In this document: positions 24,644 through 34,493 of the stretch, piece after piece
How positions within the stretch are numbered: the first letter of the stretch is position 1
Layout of the letters: each line of letters begins with the position of its first letter
Assembly: GCF_018613315.1 (NCBI RefSeq)
Contig: NZ_JAGGQL010000007.1
Span: 91,988-155,987 of the forward strand
Length of the DNA: 64,000 nucleotides
Source: Bacillus sp. ISL-37
Lineage (GTDB): Bacteria; Bacillota; Bacilli; Bacillales; Cytobacillaceae
Direction of reading: 5' to 3'
Notes under the pieces: generated by a model
Seen by the model: only the letters and a program-made list of their open reading frames with translations
Database searches by the model: none
Told to the model about the DNA's origin: nothing
Position numbers and translations under genes: made by a program

Positions 24644-25468
24644 ATGAAACTATACATATCAGTGGACATGGAAGGGATTACTGGTCTGGTCGACCATACC
24701 CATGTTGACTCTACAAAGCACAATTACGATCGAGGCAGGAAAATCATGACACAGGAAGCGAACTATGTAATTGCGAAAGCATTTGAGACTGGCTGCCAGG
24801 AAGTCATCGTCAATGATAGCCACTCCAAGATGAACAACCTTTTAATAGAGGATCTTCATCCGGAAACACAGTTGATTACCGGGGATGTAAAGCCATTTTC
24901 CATGGTTCAGGGGTTGGATGACAGCTTTGGTGGAGCAGTATTTGTCGGCTACCATGCCAGGGCATCGATGAGCGGAGTGATGTCGCATTCGATGATTTTC
25001 GGCGTTCGCCATATGTGGATCAATGATGTTCAAATAGGAGAGCTTGGATTCAACGCTTACGTAGCAGGTCATTATGGGGTACCTGTTATCATGGTGGCAG
25101 GAGACGATGGGGCTGCCCGTGAAGCAGAGTCATTGATCCCTAACATTACAACTGCCGTAGTTAAACAGTCAATTTCAAGGTCCGCGGCAAAATCTTTAAC
25201 ACCAGTTAAAGCGGGTGAACTGCTTGCAGAGAAAACTGAGTTGGCTATTAAAAATAAGGATGAAGTGAAACCGCTTACTCCTCCTGAGAACCCTGTGTTA
25301 AGAATTGAATTTTCCAACTATGGACAGGCAGAGTGGGCAAACTTGATGCCTGGAACAGAAATTGAAGAAGGGACCACAATTGTCCGCTACCAGGCTAAGA
25401 ACATTCTAGAAGCCTATCAAGCTATGCTTGTGATGACAGAACTCGCAATGAGGACGACTTTTTCATAG
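24644..25468 (+). CDS. dppA: D-aminopeptidase (family M55)
   Basis: 274 residues. The zinc and catalytic residues fall at exactly the positions known in B. subtilis DppA: Asp8 and Glu10 (VDMEG), His60 (NDSH), His104 (VGYH), His115 (MSH) and Glu133 (GELGF). The enzyme removes D-amino acids such as D-Ala from peptides, in the cytoplasm. It is the first gene of a locus for uptake and use of cell-wall dipeptides, 56 bp before dppB. Confidence 0.96.
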   Translation: MKLYISVDMEGITGLVDHTHVDSTKHNYDRGRKIMTQEANYVIAKAFETGCQEVIVNDSHSKMNNLLIEDLHPETQLITGDVKPFSMVQGLDDSFGGAVFVGYHARASMSGVMSHSMIFGVRHMWINDVQIGELGFNAYVAGHYGVPVIMVAGDDGAAREAESLIPNITTAVVKQSISRSAAKSLTPVKAGELLAEKTELAIKNKDEVKPLTPPENPVLRIEFSNYGQAEWANLMPGTEIEEGTTIVRYQAKNILEAYQAMLVMTELAMRTTFS

Positions 25469-25524
25469 AATGTTTTTCATTCACCTTAAGAACTGACATA
25501 AAGACATGATAAGGATGTGAGTTA

Positions 25525-26457
25525 ATGCTCCATTACATACTCAAACGACTGGGCTCGATGGCGGTCACCTTGCTGGTCATCATCACACTGACCTTCTTCT
25601 TGATGCACTCAATTCCTGGTTCTCCTTTTAACGAGGAGCGGGCGACGAGCGAAGCAGTCCAAAAGAACCTTGAAAGTTTCTATCATCTGGATGAGCCATT
25701 ATACGTTCAATATTTTATATACTTAAAATCGGTCGCGACATTCGATTTTGGGCCTTCTATCAAAAAGTCCTCACAGACTGTAAACGAAATGCTTGGAAGG
25801 GGATTCCCTGTTTCATTTGAACTGGGGATGATCACGTTGATCGTCGCGATTTTTTCTGGCATTCTTCTGGGAATCATTGCGGCACTTCGCCATAATGCCT
25901 TGATTGATTATCTTGCGATGACAGTAGCGGTAGTCGGTATTTCGGTTCCAAACTTTGTCTTGGCAACCTTGCTGATTCAGCAGTTAGCAGTAACCTGGGA
26001 GATCCTTCCGGTTGCTACCTGGACGAGTCCGAAGCATATGATTCTGCCGACTCTGGCACTTGCTACCGGGCCTATGGCAATCATCGCACGTTTGACGAGA
26101 TCAAGTATGCTCGAAGTCTTGACACAAGACTACATACGGACAGCAAAGGCAAAAGGGCTGTCACCTGTAAAAATCGTCTTCAAACATGCTTTAAAGAATG
26201 CATTACTGCCAGTTGTCACGATTCTTGGCTCATTGGCAGCTAGTATACTCACAGGAACTTTCGTCATTGAAAAGATCTTTGCGATTCCAGGCATGGGCAA
26301 GTACTTTGTCGAAAGTATCAACCAACGTGACTATCCTGTCATAATGGGAACAACGATTTTTTACAGTACAGTATTGATTATGATGCTTTTCCTTGTAGAC
26401 CTCGCTTATGGCATTCTTGACCCGAGGATCAAGCTTCATAAAAAGGAGGGAAAATGA
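25525..26457 (+). CDS. dppB: Dipeptide ABC transporter permease
   Basis: 310 residues, six membrane helices. The N-terminus YILKRLGSMAVTLLVIITLTFFLMH and the conserved cytoplasmic loop (EVLTQDYIRTAKAKGLS, then KHALKNALLPVVT) are those of DppB/OppB permeases. Its stop overlaps the next start by four bases, which couples it to dppC. Confidence 0.94.
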   Translation: MLHYILKRLGSMAVTLLVIITLTFFLMHSIPGSPFNEERATSEAVQKNLESFYHLDEPLYVQYFIYLKSVATFDFGPSIKKSSQTVNEMLGRGFPVSFELGMITLIVAIFSGILLGIIAALRHNALIDYLAMTVAVVGISVPNFVLATLLIQQLAVTWEILPVATWTSPKHMILPTLALATGPMAIIARLTRSSMLEVLTQDYIRTAKAKGLSPVKIVFKHALKNALLPVVTILGSLAASILTGTFVIEKIFAIPGMGKYFVESINQRDYPVIMGTTIFYSTVLIMMLFLVDLAYGILDPRIKLHKKEGK

Positions 26458-27410
26458 TGGCTCTGCGCAAACATCAGGAACCACCGGAAGTACCGTCAAT
26501 TCCTGACGACTGGTTCGTTCCTATAGAAAAAAGTGACTCAGAAGCAGAAGCTGTTGTCAGGCCTAGCCTGTCGTATTGGCAGGATGCATGGAGACGCCTC
26601 CTGAAAAACAAGCTGGCCATGATGGGGTTATTCTTCCTATCTGTTTTGACATTCATGGCGATTTTCGGGCCTATCATTTCGCCACACACTGTTGACCACC
26701 AGGATTTGGTCAATCAAAATCTTCCGCCGTCAAGTGAGCATTGGTTCGGAACCGATGAACTCGGGCGCGATGTATTTACCCGGACTTGGTATGGCGCACG
26801 TATATCATTATTCGTCGGCATTGCTGCAGCATTGATCGATTTTCTAATCGGGATCATTTATGGCGGGATTGCAGGTTATAAAGGCGGCAGGACAGATCAT
26901 TTCATGATGAGAATCATAGAAGTTCTTTATGGGCTTCCATATTTGCTTGTAGTTATTTTAATCAGTGTAGTGATGGGGCCTAGCCTTGCTACAATCATTT
27001 TCGCACTGACGATTACTGGCTGGATAGGGATGGCGCGGATTGTCCGCGGTCAAGTACTGCAGATCAAGAACTATGAATACGTTTTGGCATCTAAAACATT
27101 TGGAACGAAAACAGCAAGAATCATCCGAAAAAACCTGCTGCCAAATACGATGGGACCAATCATTGTGCAAATAACACTTTCCGTTCCATCTGCTATTTTT
27201 GCTGAAGCATTCCTTAGCTTCCTTGGTTTGGGAATCCAGGCACCGCTTGCGAGCTGGGGATCGATGGCAAGCGATGCTTTGCCGGTTATTTTATCAGGTG
27301 ACTGGTGGAGGCTGTTTTTCCCAGCATTCTTCATTTCAATGACAATGTTTTCGTTTAACGTTTTAGGTGATGGGCTTCAGGATGCACTAGACCCGAAGCT
27401 AAGGAGGTAA
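26454..27410 (+). CDS. dppC: Dipeptide ABC transporter permease
   Basis: 318 residues, the second permease. A soluble N-terminus precedes the membrane part (KNKLAMMGLFFLSVLTFMAIF). The short conserved block NLPPSSEHWFGTDELGRDVFTR is typical of DppC/OppC, as is the EAFLSFLGLGIQAPLASWGSM segment. The start ATG follows GGAGG. It is five bases from dppD. Confidence 0.94.
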   Translation: MMALRKHQEPPEVPSIPDDWFVPIEKSDSEAEAVVRPSLSYWQDAWRRLLKNKLAMMGLFFLSVLTFMAIFGPIISPHTVDHQDLVNQNLPPSSEHWFGTDELGRDVFTRTWYGARISLFVGIAAALIDFLIGIIYGGIAGYKGGRTDHFMMRIIEVLYGLPYLLVVILISVVMGPSLATIIFALTITGWIGMARIVRGQVLQIKNYEYVLASKTFGTKTARIIRKNLLPNTMGPIIVQITLSVPSAIFAEAFLSFLGLGIQAPLASWGSMASDALPVILSGDWWRLFFPAFFISMTMFSFNVLGDGLQDALDPKLRR

Positions 27411-27415
27411 GCAAC

Positions 27416-28411
27416 ATGGAAAAAGTACTTGAAGTAAAAGACCTTCATGTTTCATTCAAGACGTACGGCGGTGAGGTTAAAGCTGTCCGTGGAGTCACTT
27501 TTGATTTACATAAAGGGGAAACTTTAGCGATTGTAGGGGAGTCTGGTTGCGGGAAGAGCGTGACTTCACAAAGTATCATGAGATTGATTCCGGAACCACC
27601 CGGTAGGTTTGATGGTGGCTCCATCGTTTTTAAAGGGAAAGATCTGACGAAACTGAAGGATTCTGAGATGCGAAAAATTCGCGGGTCTGATATATCAATG
27701 ATTTTCCAGGATCCGATGACAGCATTGAATCCGACTTTGACAATCGGGGATCAGCTGACAGAAGGAATTCTCCAGCACATGAACCTGTCAAAGGAGCAGG
27801 CCAAGAAAGTGGCGGTACAAATGCTTGACCTGGTGGGAATACCGAGCCCACAAGTCCGCCTGAAACAATACCCTCATCAATTCAGCGGCGGAATGAGGCA
27901 AAGGATTGTTATTGCCATGGCGCTAGTCTGCCAGCCAGAAGTTTTAATTGCGGATGAGCCGACAACAGCGCTTGACGTGACAATCCAGGCACAGATTTTA
28001 GAATTGTTCCGTGATATCCAGAAAAAAACAGGCGTCTCGATTATTCTGATCACTCATGATTTAGGGGTTGTTGCACAAGTCGCAGATCGGATCGCAGTCA
28101 TGTATGCTGGTAAAATCGTCGAAACAGGTACAAGGAGAGAGGTTTTTTATAATCCACAGCATCCATATACGAAAGGGTTATTGAACTCTGTTCCGCGACT
28201 GGATGTCGACGAGGCGGAGTTGATCCCGATCGCCGGGACTCCGCCTGATTTATTCTCTCCGCCAGTTGGATGTCCTTTTACGGCCCGATGCCCATATGCA
28301 ATGGAGGTTTGTGACAAAGTCTACCCTTCAGCAACAAAGCTTTCCGACAGCCACGGTGTGGACTGCTGGCTACAGGATGAGCGAGCGCAAAAATTGCTCG
28401 CAAACAGATAG
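27416..28411 (+). CDS. dppD: Dipeptide ABC transporter ATP-binding protein
   Basis: 331 residues with Walker A GESGCGKS, signature FSGGMRQR, Walker B VLIADEP and the switch His (LITHDLG). The C-terminal Cys-rich segment ([17 protein letters not shown]) is the oligopeptide-transporter extension, whose Cys may bind an iron-sulfur cluster as shown for relatives. It energises DppBC and probably pairs with the second ATPase, YkfD. Confidence 0.94.
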   Translation: MEKVLEVKDLHVSFKTYGGEVKAVRGVTFDLHKGETLAIVGESGCGKSVTSQSIMRLIPEPPGRFDGGSIVFKGKDLTKLKDSEMRKIRGSDISMIFQDPMTALNPTLTIGDQLTEGILQHMNLSKEQAKKVAVQMLDLVGIPSPQVRLKQYPHQFSGGMRQRIVIAMALVCQPEVLIADEPTTALDVTIQAQILELFRDIQKKTGVSIILITHDLGVVAQVADRIAVMYAGKIVETGTRREVFYNPQHPYTKGLLNSVPRLDVDEAELIPIAGTPPDLFSPPVGCPFTARCPYAMEVCDKVYPSATKLSDSHGVDCWLQDERAQKLLANR

Positions 28412-28471
28412 TGTTCAAACAGGCTATTGCCTTTTTGATATAATTTTGAGTCAACATAAGGGGGAAACAGA

Positions 28472-30097
28472 GTGAAAAAGTTATTAACCATGCTCATGGC
28501 AGCAATGCTTGTGTTCACGATGGCTGCATGTACCGCCAACGATAATGCAGGTAAAGAAAAAGAAGGAAACGACAGTGGGGAAAAAGGAGAGGAAAAGGTC
28601 CTTTACTTAAACAACGGCCAGGAACCAACATCATTTGACCCGCCAATCGGTTTCGATTCTGCATCTTGGAACGCTTTGAACAATCTGATGGAAGGTCTTA
28701 CACGACTAGGTAAAGATCATCAGCCAGAAGCTGCAACTGCAGAAAAGTGGGATGTATCTGAAGATGGGAAGACATACACATTCCATATTCGTGAAGATGC
28801 TAAATGGTCCAACGGTGACGCTGTAACAGCAAAAGATTTCGAATTCGCTTGGAAGCGTCTTTTGGATCCAGCAACTGGATCAGCGGCTGCTTTCCTCGGC
28901 TATTTCATTGAAGGCGGAGAGGAATTCAACAGCGGAGAGGGTTCTGCTGACAATGTAAAAGTAAAAGCAGTAGATGACAAGACGTTTGAAGTTACTTTAA
29001 CAAGTCCACAGGCATATTTCTTAAGTGTCATTGCCAATCCGGCATTCTTCCCGATCAACGAAAAGGTAGCTAAAGAAAATCCAGAATGGTTCTCTGAAGC
29101 TGACTCATTCGTAGGTAACGGACCATTTAACCTTGCAAGCTGGGAGCATGACACGAAATTCGTCATGGAAAAGAATGACCAGTATTGGGACGCTGAAAAC
29201 GTAAACCTTGACCGTGTAGAATGGGCGATCGTTGACGACACAAACACTGAGTATCAAATGTATCAAGCTGGGGATCTCGATGTTTCAGATGTACCTGCTG
29301 AACTAAGTGATAAGTTGTTTGAAGAAGGAAAGGTACAGGTTGAAGATCAGGCAGGAGATTACTTCTACCGCTTCAATGTTACAAAAGAACCGTTCCAGAA
29401 TGTAAATATCCGTAAAGCCTTTGCACTTGCAGTTGACCAGCAGAAGATCGTTGACTTTGTTACAAAGAACAAGGAAAAAGCTGCTTATGGCTTTGTTTCT
29501 CCTGGATTCCAGGATCCATCAGGCAAGGACTTCCGTGAAGTAAATGGAGATTTCAATAAAACGGATGTAGAAGAAGCGAAAGCACTGTTGGAAAAGGGAA
29601 TGGAAGAAGAAGGGTACACTGAACTTCCTGAAGTTACACTGACATATAGCACAAGCGATGTACACAAAAAGATCGCTGAAGCTTTACAGCAAATGTTCAA
29701 AGAAAACTTAGGTGTTGAAGTCAAGCTTGCGAATATGGAATGGAACGTATTCGCGGAAGAACAGAAAGCACTAAAGCACCAGCTTTCCCGCAGTTCATTC
29801 CTTGCTGACTATGCTGATCCAATCAACTTCCTGGAAAACTTCCAGACTGGCCACTCCATGAACCGTACTGGCTGGGGCAATCCGAAGTATGATGAACTGA
29901 TTAAGCAGGCAAAAAATGAATCTGATGAAGCAAAACGTTTTGAATTAATGTATGAGGCAGAGAAGATTTTGTTTGAAGAGGCACCAATCTTCACTGTTCA
30001 CTTCTATAACCAAGTATATCTTCAAAATGAAGCAGTAACAGATGTCGTCCGCCATCCGGTAGGATACCTTGAATTAAAGTGGGCAGATAAGAAGTAG
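28472..30097 (+). CDS. dppE: Dipeptide-binding lipoprotein
   Basis: 541 residues, family 5 solute-binding protein. The lipobox TMAAC at about residues 16-20 follows a basic start and hydrophobic core, so it is anchored outside the membrane. An acidic low-complexity linker (KEKEGNDSGEKGEEK) precedes the binding domain (LTRLGKDHQPEAATAEKWDV). GTG start, with AAGGGGGAAA upstream. In B. subtilis DppE binds murein tripeptide and also takes up heme precursors. A terminator directly downstream separates it from ykfA. Confidence 0.93.
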   Translation: MKKLLTMLMAAMLVFTMAACTANDNAGKEKEGNDSGEKGEEKVLYLNNGQEPTSFDPPIGFDSASWNALNNLMEGLTRLGKDHQPEAATAEKWDVSEDGKTYTFHIREDAKWSNGDAVTAKDFEFAWKRLLDPATGSAAAFLGYFIEGGEEFNSGEGSADNVKVKAVDDKTFEVTLTSPQAYFLSVIANPAFFPINEKVAKENPEWFSEADSFVGNGPFNLASWEHDTKFVMEKNDQYWDAENVNLDRVEWAIVDDTNTEYQMYQAGDLDVSDVPAELSDKLFEEGKVQVEDQAGDYFYRFNVTKEPFQNVNIRKAFALAVDQQKIVDFVTKNKEKAAYGFVSPGFQDPSGKDFREVNGDFNKTDVEEAKALLEKGMEEEGYTELPEVTLTYSTSDVHKKIAEALQQMFKENLGVEVKLANMEWNVFAEEQKALKHQLSRSSFLADYADPINFLENFQTGHSMNRTGWGNPKYDELIKQAKNESDEAKRFELMYEAEKILFEEAPIFTVHFYNQVYLQNEAVTDVVRHPVGYLELKWADKK

Positions 30098-30109
30098 TAA
30101 TTCTAAGAA

Positions 30110-30141
30110 AGAGGTGTTCATCTTGGAACACCTCTTTTTTA
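30110..30141 (+). terminator. Terminator after dppE
   Basis: AGAGGTGTTC / GAACACCTCT then TTTTTTACT. It divides the dpp and ykf halves of the locus into at least partly separate transcripts. Confidence 0.9.
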
Positions 30142-30191
30142 CTAGTACATACCATTTAAAAATATCCTTAATACATATGAATCTTCTTTTT

Positions 30192-30416
30192 GGGGCAAAG
30201 CAGGCCAGTTGCTTTTACCCAAAATGGTCCGGGAACTGAATTTCGGGCAGAGCAGGGCATCTGCTTTTACCCAAAATGGTTTGGGAACTGAATTTAGGGC
30301 AAAGCAAGGCATCTGCTTTTACCCAAAATGATTCGTGAACTGCATTTAGGGCAAAGCAAGACATCTGCTTTTACCCAAAATGGTTCGGGAACTGAATTTC
30401 GGGCAGAACACGGTAT
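30192..30416. repeat. Tandem array T2, units of exactly 52 bp
   Basis: The phase marker GGGCA recurs at about 30194, 30246, 30298, 30350 and 30402, giving four full units and a part. Shared words are CATCTGCTTTTACCCAAAAT, GGTTCGGGAACTGAATTT. Each unit has an imperfect hairpin, GGGCAAAGCA against TGCTTTTACCC. It lies between the dppE terminator and ykfA, with no gene in this 400-bp gap. Confidence 0.92.
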
Positions 30417-30502
30417 CTAACTTTATCACATGCGCTCTTAAAGTAGTCGATAAAATAATTATGTCAACTTCAAAAAACGATAATAAAAGGGAGTCGATTG
30501 AA

Positions 30503-31423
30503 ATGACAATGAAGCCCAATCGTCTGAAAAAAGGGGATACCGTTGCGGTCATAGCGCCAGCGAGTCCGCCTAATAAAGAAAACCTTAAGAGAGGCTTAAA
30601 ATTCGTTGAAGATTTAGGACTTAATTATAAACTAGGGAAATCATTGTACTCTGAATATGGTTATCTGGCCGGTAATGATGAGGATAGATTAGCCGACCTG
30701 AATGAAATGTTCCTCGATGACGAAGTAAAAGGAATAATCTGTGCTGGCGGCGGTTATGGCACAGCGCGACTTGCGTCAGCGATAGACTATGATGTTATTA
30801 AAGATAATCCTAAAATCTTTTGGGGCTACAGCGATATTACATTCTTGCATACTGCAATCAGGCAGCAGACAGGACTGGTAACTTTCCATGGTCCAATGCT
30901 TGCTTCGGATATTGGAAAAGAAGGGGCTAATCAAATTTCCAAGGATACTTTCCAGCAATTGTTTACACCAGCAGAGCTAAATTATTCTTCTGAGCTTTCG
31001 CAAATTGAAGAGCTGGTACCCGGCACTGCTAAAGGATCATTAGTTGGCGGAAACCTCTCGCTTCTTTCAAGCTCTATGGGCACACCATTTGAAATTGATA
31101 CAGAAGGTAAGATTCTGCTTATTGAAGACATTAATGAAGAGCCACGGGCTGTAGACAGGATGCTGAACCAGCTGTTTATGGCTGGCAAGCTGCAGGAATC
31201 AGCCGGGATCATTGTCGGTGACTTTAATAACTGCCTACCAGAAAGAGAACTGTCTTTAACTCTGGAAGAAGTTATAGACCATTACATTAAACTTGCCGGT
31301 AAACCGGCTCTCAAAGGATTCAAAATGGGGCATTGCTCCCCTCACATTGGTGTGCCACTCGGGGCGGCTGCATCCATGAATACCAAAGAGAAAAGGTTAT
31401 TTGTTGAAAGCGGGATCAAATAG
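30503..31423 (+). CDS. ykfA: LD-carboxypeptidase (family S66), muropeptide recycling
   Basis: 306 residues. The catalytic Ser lies in WGYSDIT and the C-terminal Glu/His dyad region is EDINEEPRAVDRML and FKMGHCSPHIGVPLG. It trims the terminal D-Ala from L,D linkages in cytoplasmic muropeptides. The ATG after AAAGGGAG is chosen; an upstream frame extension runs into the tandem array. It opens the ykf half of the locus, in the same order as B. subtilis. Confidence 0.92.
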   Translation: MTMKPNRLKKGDTVAVIAPASPPNKENLKRGLKFVEDLGLNYKLGKSLYSEYGYLAGNDEDRLADLNEMFLDDEVKGIICAGGGYGTARLASAIDYDVIKDNPKIFWGYSDITFLHTAIRQQTGLVTFHGPMLASDIGKEGANQISKDTFQQLFTPAELNYSSELSQIEELVPGTAKGSLVGGNLSLLSSSMGTPFEIDTEGKILLIEDINEEPRAVDRMLNQLFMAGKLQESAGIIVGDFNNCLPERELSLTLEEVIDHYIKLAGKPALKGFKMGHCSPHIGVPLGAAASMNTKEKRLFVESGIK

Positions 31424-31443
31424 AACCAAAGGAGATAAGAGTT

Positions 31444-32550
31444 ATGATTATTGAAAAAATCGAGACATTCCGTAATGCTGTCCCTTTGAAAAAGCCGTTT
31501 AAAACCGCACTCCGCACAGTTACTGTAGCTGAAGCCATTTTTGTTAAAATAACCTGTGATAATGGGATTGCCGGCTGGGGAGAGGCACCGCCTACATTGG
31601 TCATAACAGGGGACAGTCTCGTAAGTATCGAGAGTGCAATCAATGACGTCATCAAGCCGTTTTTATTAAAAAAGAATCTATTGAACTTTGAAGCTATTTT
31701 CCAGGGGTTAAAAACCATCCTTGTTAACAATACCAGCGCAAAAGCAGCCGTTGATATGGCATTGTACGACTGTATCTCGCAAAATTGCAACCTTCCGCTC
31801 TATCAATTCCTTGGAGGCTACAGAAACGAGCTTGAAACCGATTTTACCGTTAGTGTGAACACCCCAGAAGAAATGGGTGAGGATGCTGTTGGATATGTCA
31901 GCAATGGGTTCAATGTACTTAAGGTTAAGGTAGGAATCGGTGAGATCGAAACCGATATTGCTAGGATCCAGGAAATCCGCAAAAGAATAGGCAATGATAT
32001 TAAAATTCGGCTCGATGCGAACCAGGGGTGGAAACCGAAGGATGCAATCAGGGCGATCCGAAAAATGGAGGACCTTGGACTTGATATCGAGCTGGTTGAA
32101 CAGCCAGTTAAAGCAGAAGATCTGGAAGGTTTAAAGCAGGTAACTGATTCAGTCGATACTTTAATAATGGCTGATGAAAGTGTATTTTCACCGAAACAGG
32201 CATTTGAGGTGATCAGAAGGAGAAGCGCAGACCTTATTAATATTAAATTAATGAAGTCTGGTGGAATTTATCAAGCTCAAATGATTAACCAAATGGCTGA
32301 AACCGCTGGGATAGAATGCATGGTTGGCAGTATGATTGAAACACGGCTGGGAATTACCGCTGCTGCCCACTTCGCAGCAAGCAAGAAAAACATCACACGT
32401 TTTGATTTCGACGCGCCATTAATGCTGGCAAATGAAGCGATTTCAGGCGGAATAAAGTATAATGGTAGAAAAATCACACTTCTGGACCAACCAGGTCTTG
32501 GAATAGAAAAGGTCCTTTCAGAAGGAGGAATTTCCATTGGAAAGCAATAA
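31444..32550 (+). CDS. ykfB: L-Ala-D/L-Glu (dipeptide) epimerase
   Basis: 368 residues of the enolase superfamily. Both catalytic lysines sit where B. subtilis YkfB has them: Lys162 (LKVKVG) and Lys268 (INIKLMKSGG). Metal ligands are in DANQGW, ELVEQP and MADES. It turns L-Ala-D-Glu from peptidoglycan into L-Ala-L-Glu for use as nutrient. Its end overlaps ykfC by 14 bases. Confidence 0.95.
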   Translation: MIIEKIETFRNAVPLKKPFKTALRTVTVAEAIFVKITCDNGIAGWGEAPPTLVITGDSLVSIESAINDVIKPFLLKKNLLNFEAIFQGLKTILVNNTSAKAAVDMALYDCISQNCNLPLYQFLGGYRNELETDFTVSVNTPEEMGEDAVGYVSNGFNVLKVKVGIGEIETDIARIQEIRKRIGNDIKIRLDANQGWKPKDAIRAIRKMEDLGLDIELVEQPVKAEDLEGLKQVTDSVDTLIMADESVFSPKQAFEVIRRRSADLINIKLMKSGGIYQAQMINQMAETAGIECMVGSMIETRLGITAAAHFAASKKNITRFDFDAPLMLANEAISGGIKYNGRKITLLDQPGLGIEKVLSEGGISIGKQ

Positions 32551-33466
32551 TATTTGGCTCGTCAATGTCCCTGTAGCAACTTTGTGGACTTCACATGATT
32601 CAGCGAGGGAAATCGACAGTGACGCAATTTCCGGTGACCTGAATATAGATACATGGCTTGAAAAGCTTACTTATGAGCCACGACTCCAATTGTGCGATGA
32701 TAATCTGGTTCAATCACAGGTTTTATTTGGTCAGGAAGTCTTGATCATTGATGAAGTGAAGGAATGGGCACATGTTATTGTACCAGACCAGCCATCAGGA
32801 AAAGATCGTCGTGGATATCCAGGGTGGATCCCAAAAGATCAGCTGATTCAACAATCAGATTGGTATATCAAGCAGGGACCTGCAGCTGTCATTACAGCTA
32901 AGAAAGCCCTTCTATATTCCGAAAAGAACGAAAAGCTGATGGAATTGAGCTACCAGACCACATTGCCAATCGTGGAGGATATAGTCGATCGAATCCGCGT
33001 TAAAACACCAACAGGTATTGGCATCTTAAGAGCTGAGGATGTAACAGTCACACAATCGGATAAGGAAATTTCTAAGAAGAATGGGGCAGCAATCGTGGCT
33101 GCTGGCGAGCAATTCCTCGGACTGCCATATCTTTGGGGCGGAATGAGCAGCTATGGCTATGACTGCTCGGGTTTCAGTTATAATATGTGCCTGGCGAACG
33201 GCTATACCATTCCGAGGGACGCCCATGAACAGGCTGCTGCGGGCAAAGAGGTACCACTGCCAGACATCCTGCCAGGGGACTTGCTCTTCTTCGCCTATGA
33301 GGAAGGAAAAGGCAGCATTCATCATGTCGGTATTTATTATGGTGACGGCAAGCTTCTGCATTCACCGAATACTGGCAAGAATATCGAGATCATTTCTTTA
33401 GAAGGTACAAACTACGAAAAAGAACTCTGTGCAGCGAGACGCTACTGGATTGATACGGAGGAATAA
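32537..33466 (+). CDS. ykfC: Gamma-D-glutamyl-L-diamino acid endopeptidase (NlpC/P60)
   Basis: 309 residues with two SH3-like domains (about 1-170) and a C-terminal NlpC/P60 peptidase. Catalytic Cys is near 209 (YGYDCSGFSYN), His near 262 (IHHVGIYYGDG). No signal peptide, so cytoplasmic. It releases L-Ala-D-Glu from murein tripeptide, feeding YkfB. The TTG start is supported by AAGGAGG eight bases upstream and by the overlap with ykfB. Confidence 0.94.
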   Translation: MESNNIWLVNVPVATLWTSHDSAREIDSDAISGDLNIDTWLEKLTYEPRLQLCDDNLVQSQVLFGQEVLIIDEVKEWAHVIVPDQPSGKDRRGYPGWIPKDQLIQQSDWYIKQGPAAVITAKKALLYSEKNEKLMELSYQTTLPIVEDIVDRIRVKTPTGIGILRAEDVTVTQSDKEISKKNGAAIVAAGEQFLGLPYLWGGMSSYGYDCSGFSYNMCLANGYTIPRDAHEQAAAGKEVPLPDILPGDLLFFAYEEGKGSIHHVGIYYGDGKLLHSPNTGKNIEIISLEGTNYEKELCAARRYWIDTEE

Positions 33467-33468
33467 AT

Positions 33469-34479
33469 ATGGAAAATGAAGTTTTATTAAGTATAAGAGA
33501 TTTAAAGAAGCATTTTACTATGGGTAAAAAAGAAATCCTTAAAGCAGTAGATGGCATTTCATTCGATATTTATAAAGGCGAGACCTTTGGCCTTGTCGGG
33601 GAATCTGGATGCGGAAAATCCACGGCCGGCAGAACAATGATTGGACTTTATGACCGGACAGATGGAGAAGTTGTTTTTAACGGCAAAGACGTGCATTCAC
33701 TTTCGGAAAAAGAAAAATTTCAGTTCCATAAGCAGATGCAGATGATTTTCCAGGATCCATATGCCTCATTAAACCCACGTTCTACGGTAAAGGAAATTAT
33801 ATCTGAACCTATGGAGGTTCACGGCCTGTTTCCAAAGAAAAAAGAACGCTTGGAACGAATTTATCAGCTCTTGGAAGATGTAGGATTGAATCGTGACCAT
33901 GCGAACCGTTATCCACACGAGTTCAGTGGCGGGCAGCGTCAGAGAATAGGAATCGCAAGGGCACTTGCGCTTGATCCGGATTTTATCATAGCGGATGAAC
34001 CAATTTCAGCTCTTGATGTATCAGTCCAGGCACAAGTCGTAAACCTGCTGAAGCGTCTTCAAGAAGAAAAGGGATTGACTTATCTTTTCATTGCTCACGA
34101 CCTTTCCATGGTTAAGCAAATCAGCGACCGGATCGGAGTTATGTACCTCGGCCAAATTGTCGAGCTCACGGCTAGTAACCAGCTTTACAATAAACCGCTG
34201 CATCCATATACTCAGGCATTGCTCTCTGCCATCCCAATACCGGATCCGGATGTGGAGGATAAGCGGGAGCGTATCATCCTGCAGGGAGAACTGCCAAGCC
34301 CGATGGATCCTCCGAGCGGCTGTGTCTTCAGAACCAGATGCCAGCACGCAATGGACATCTGTGCCCAGAAGAAACCTGTCTGGCAGGAAATCGATAAAGA
34401 CCATTATGTTGCCTGTCATTTATATGATGAACATTTAGAAGGAAAAGATAAAAAAGAAATGCTTGTCAATATCAGATAA
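33469..34479 (+). CDS. ykfD: Oligopeptide-type ABC transporter ATP-binding protein
   Basis: 336 residues: Walker A GESGCGKS, signature FSGGQRQR, Walker B FIIADEP, and the Cys-rich tail CVFRTRCQHAMDIC. It is the DppF/OppF-type second ATPase and likely forms a heterodimer with DppD, since the dpp half encodes only one. It starts three bases after ykfC. Confidence 0.93.
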   Translation: MENEVLLSIRDLKKHFTMGKKEILKAVDGISFDIYKGETFGLVGESGCGKSTAGRTMIGLYDRTDGEVVFNGKDVHSLSEKEKFQFHKQMQMIFQDPYASLNPRSTVKEIISEPMEVHGLFPKKKERLERIYQLLEDVGLNRDHANRYPHEFSGGQRQRIGIARALALDPDFIIADEPISALDVSVQAQVVNLLKRLQEEKGLTYLFIAHDLSMVKQISDRIGVMYLGQIVELTASNQLYNKPLHPYTQALLSAIPIPDPDVEDKRERIILQGELPSPMDPPSGCVFRTRCQHAMDICAQKKPVWQEIDKDHYVACHLYDEHLEGKDKKEMLVNIR

Positions 34480-34493
34480 GGAACAGAATAGCC

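Noticed and set aside
30192..30416. CRISPR array
   Set aside because: Exact 52-bp tandem units without unique spacers; a minisatellite-like array.
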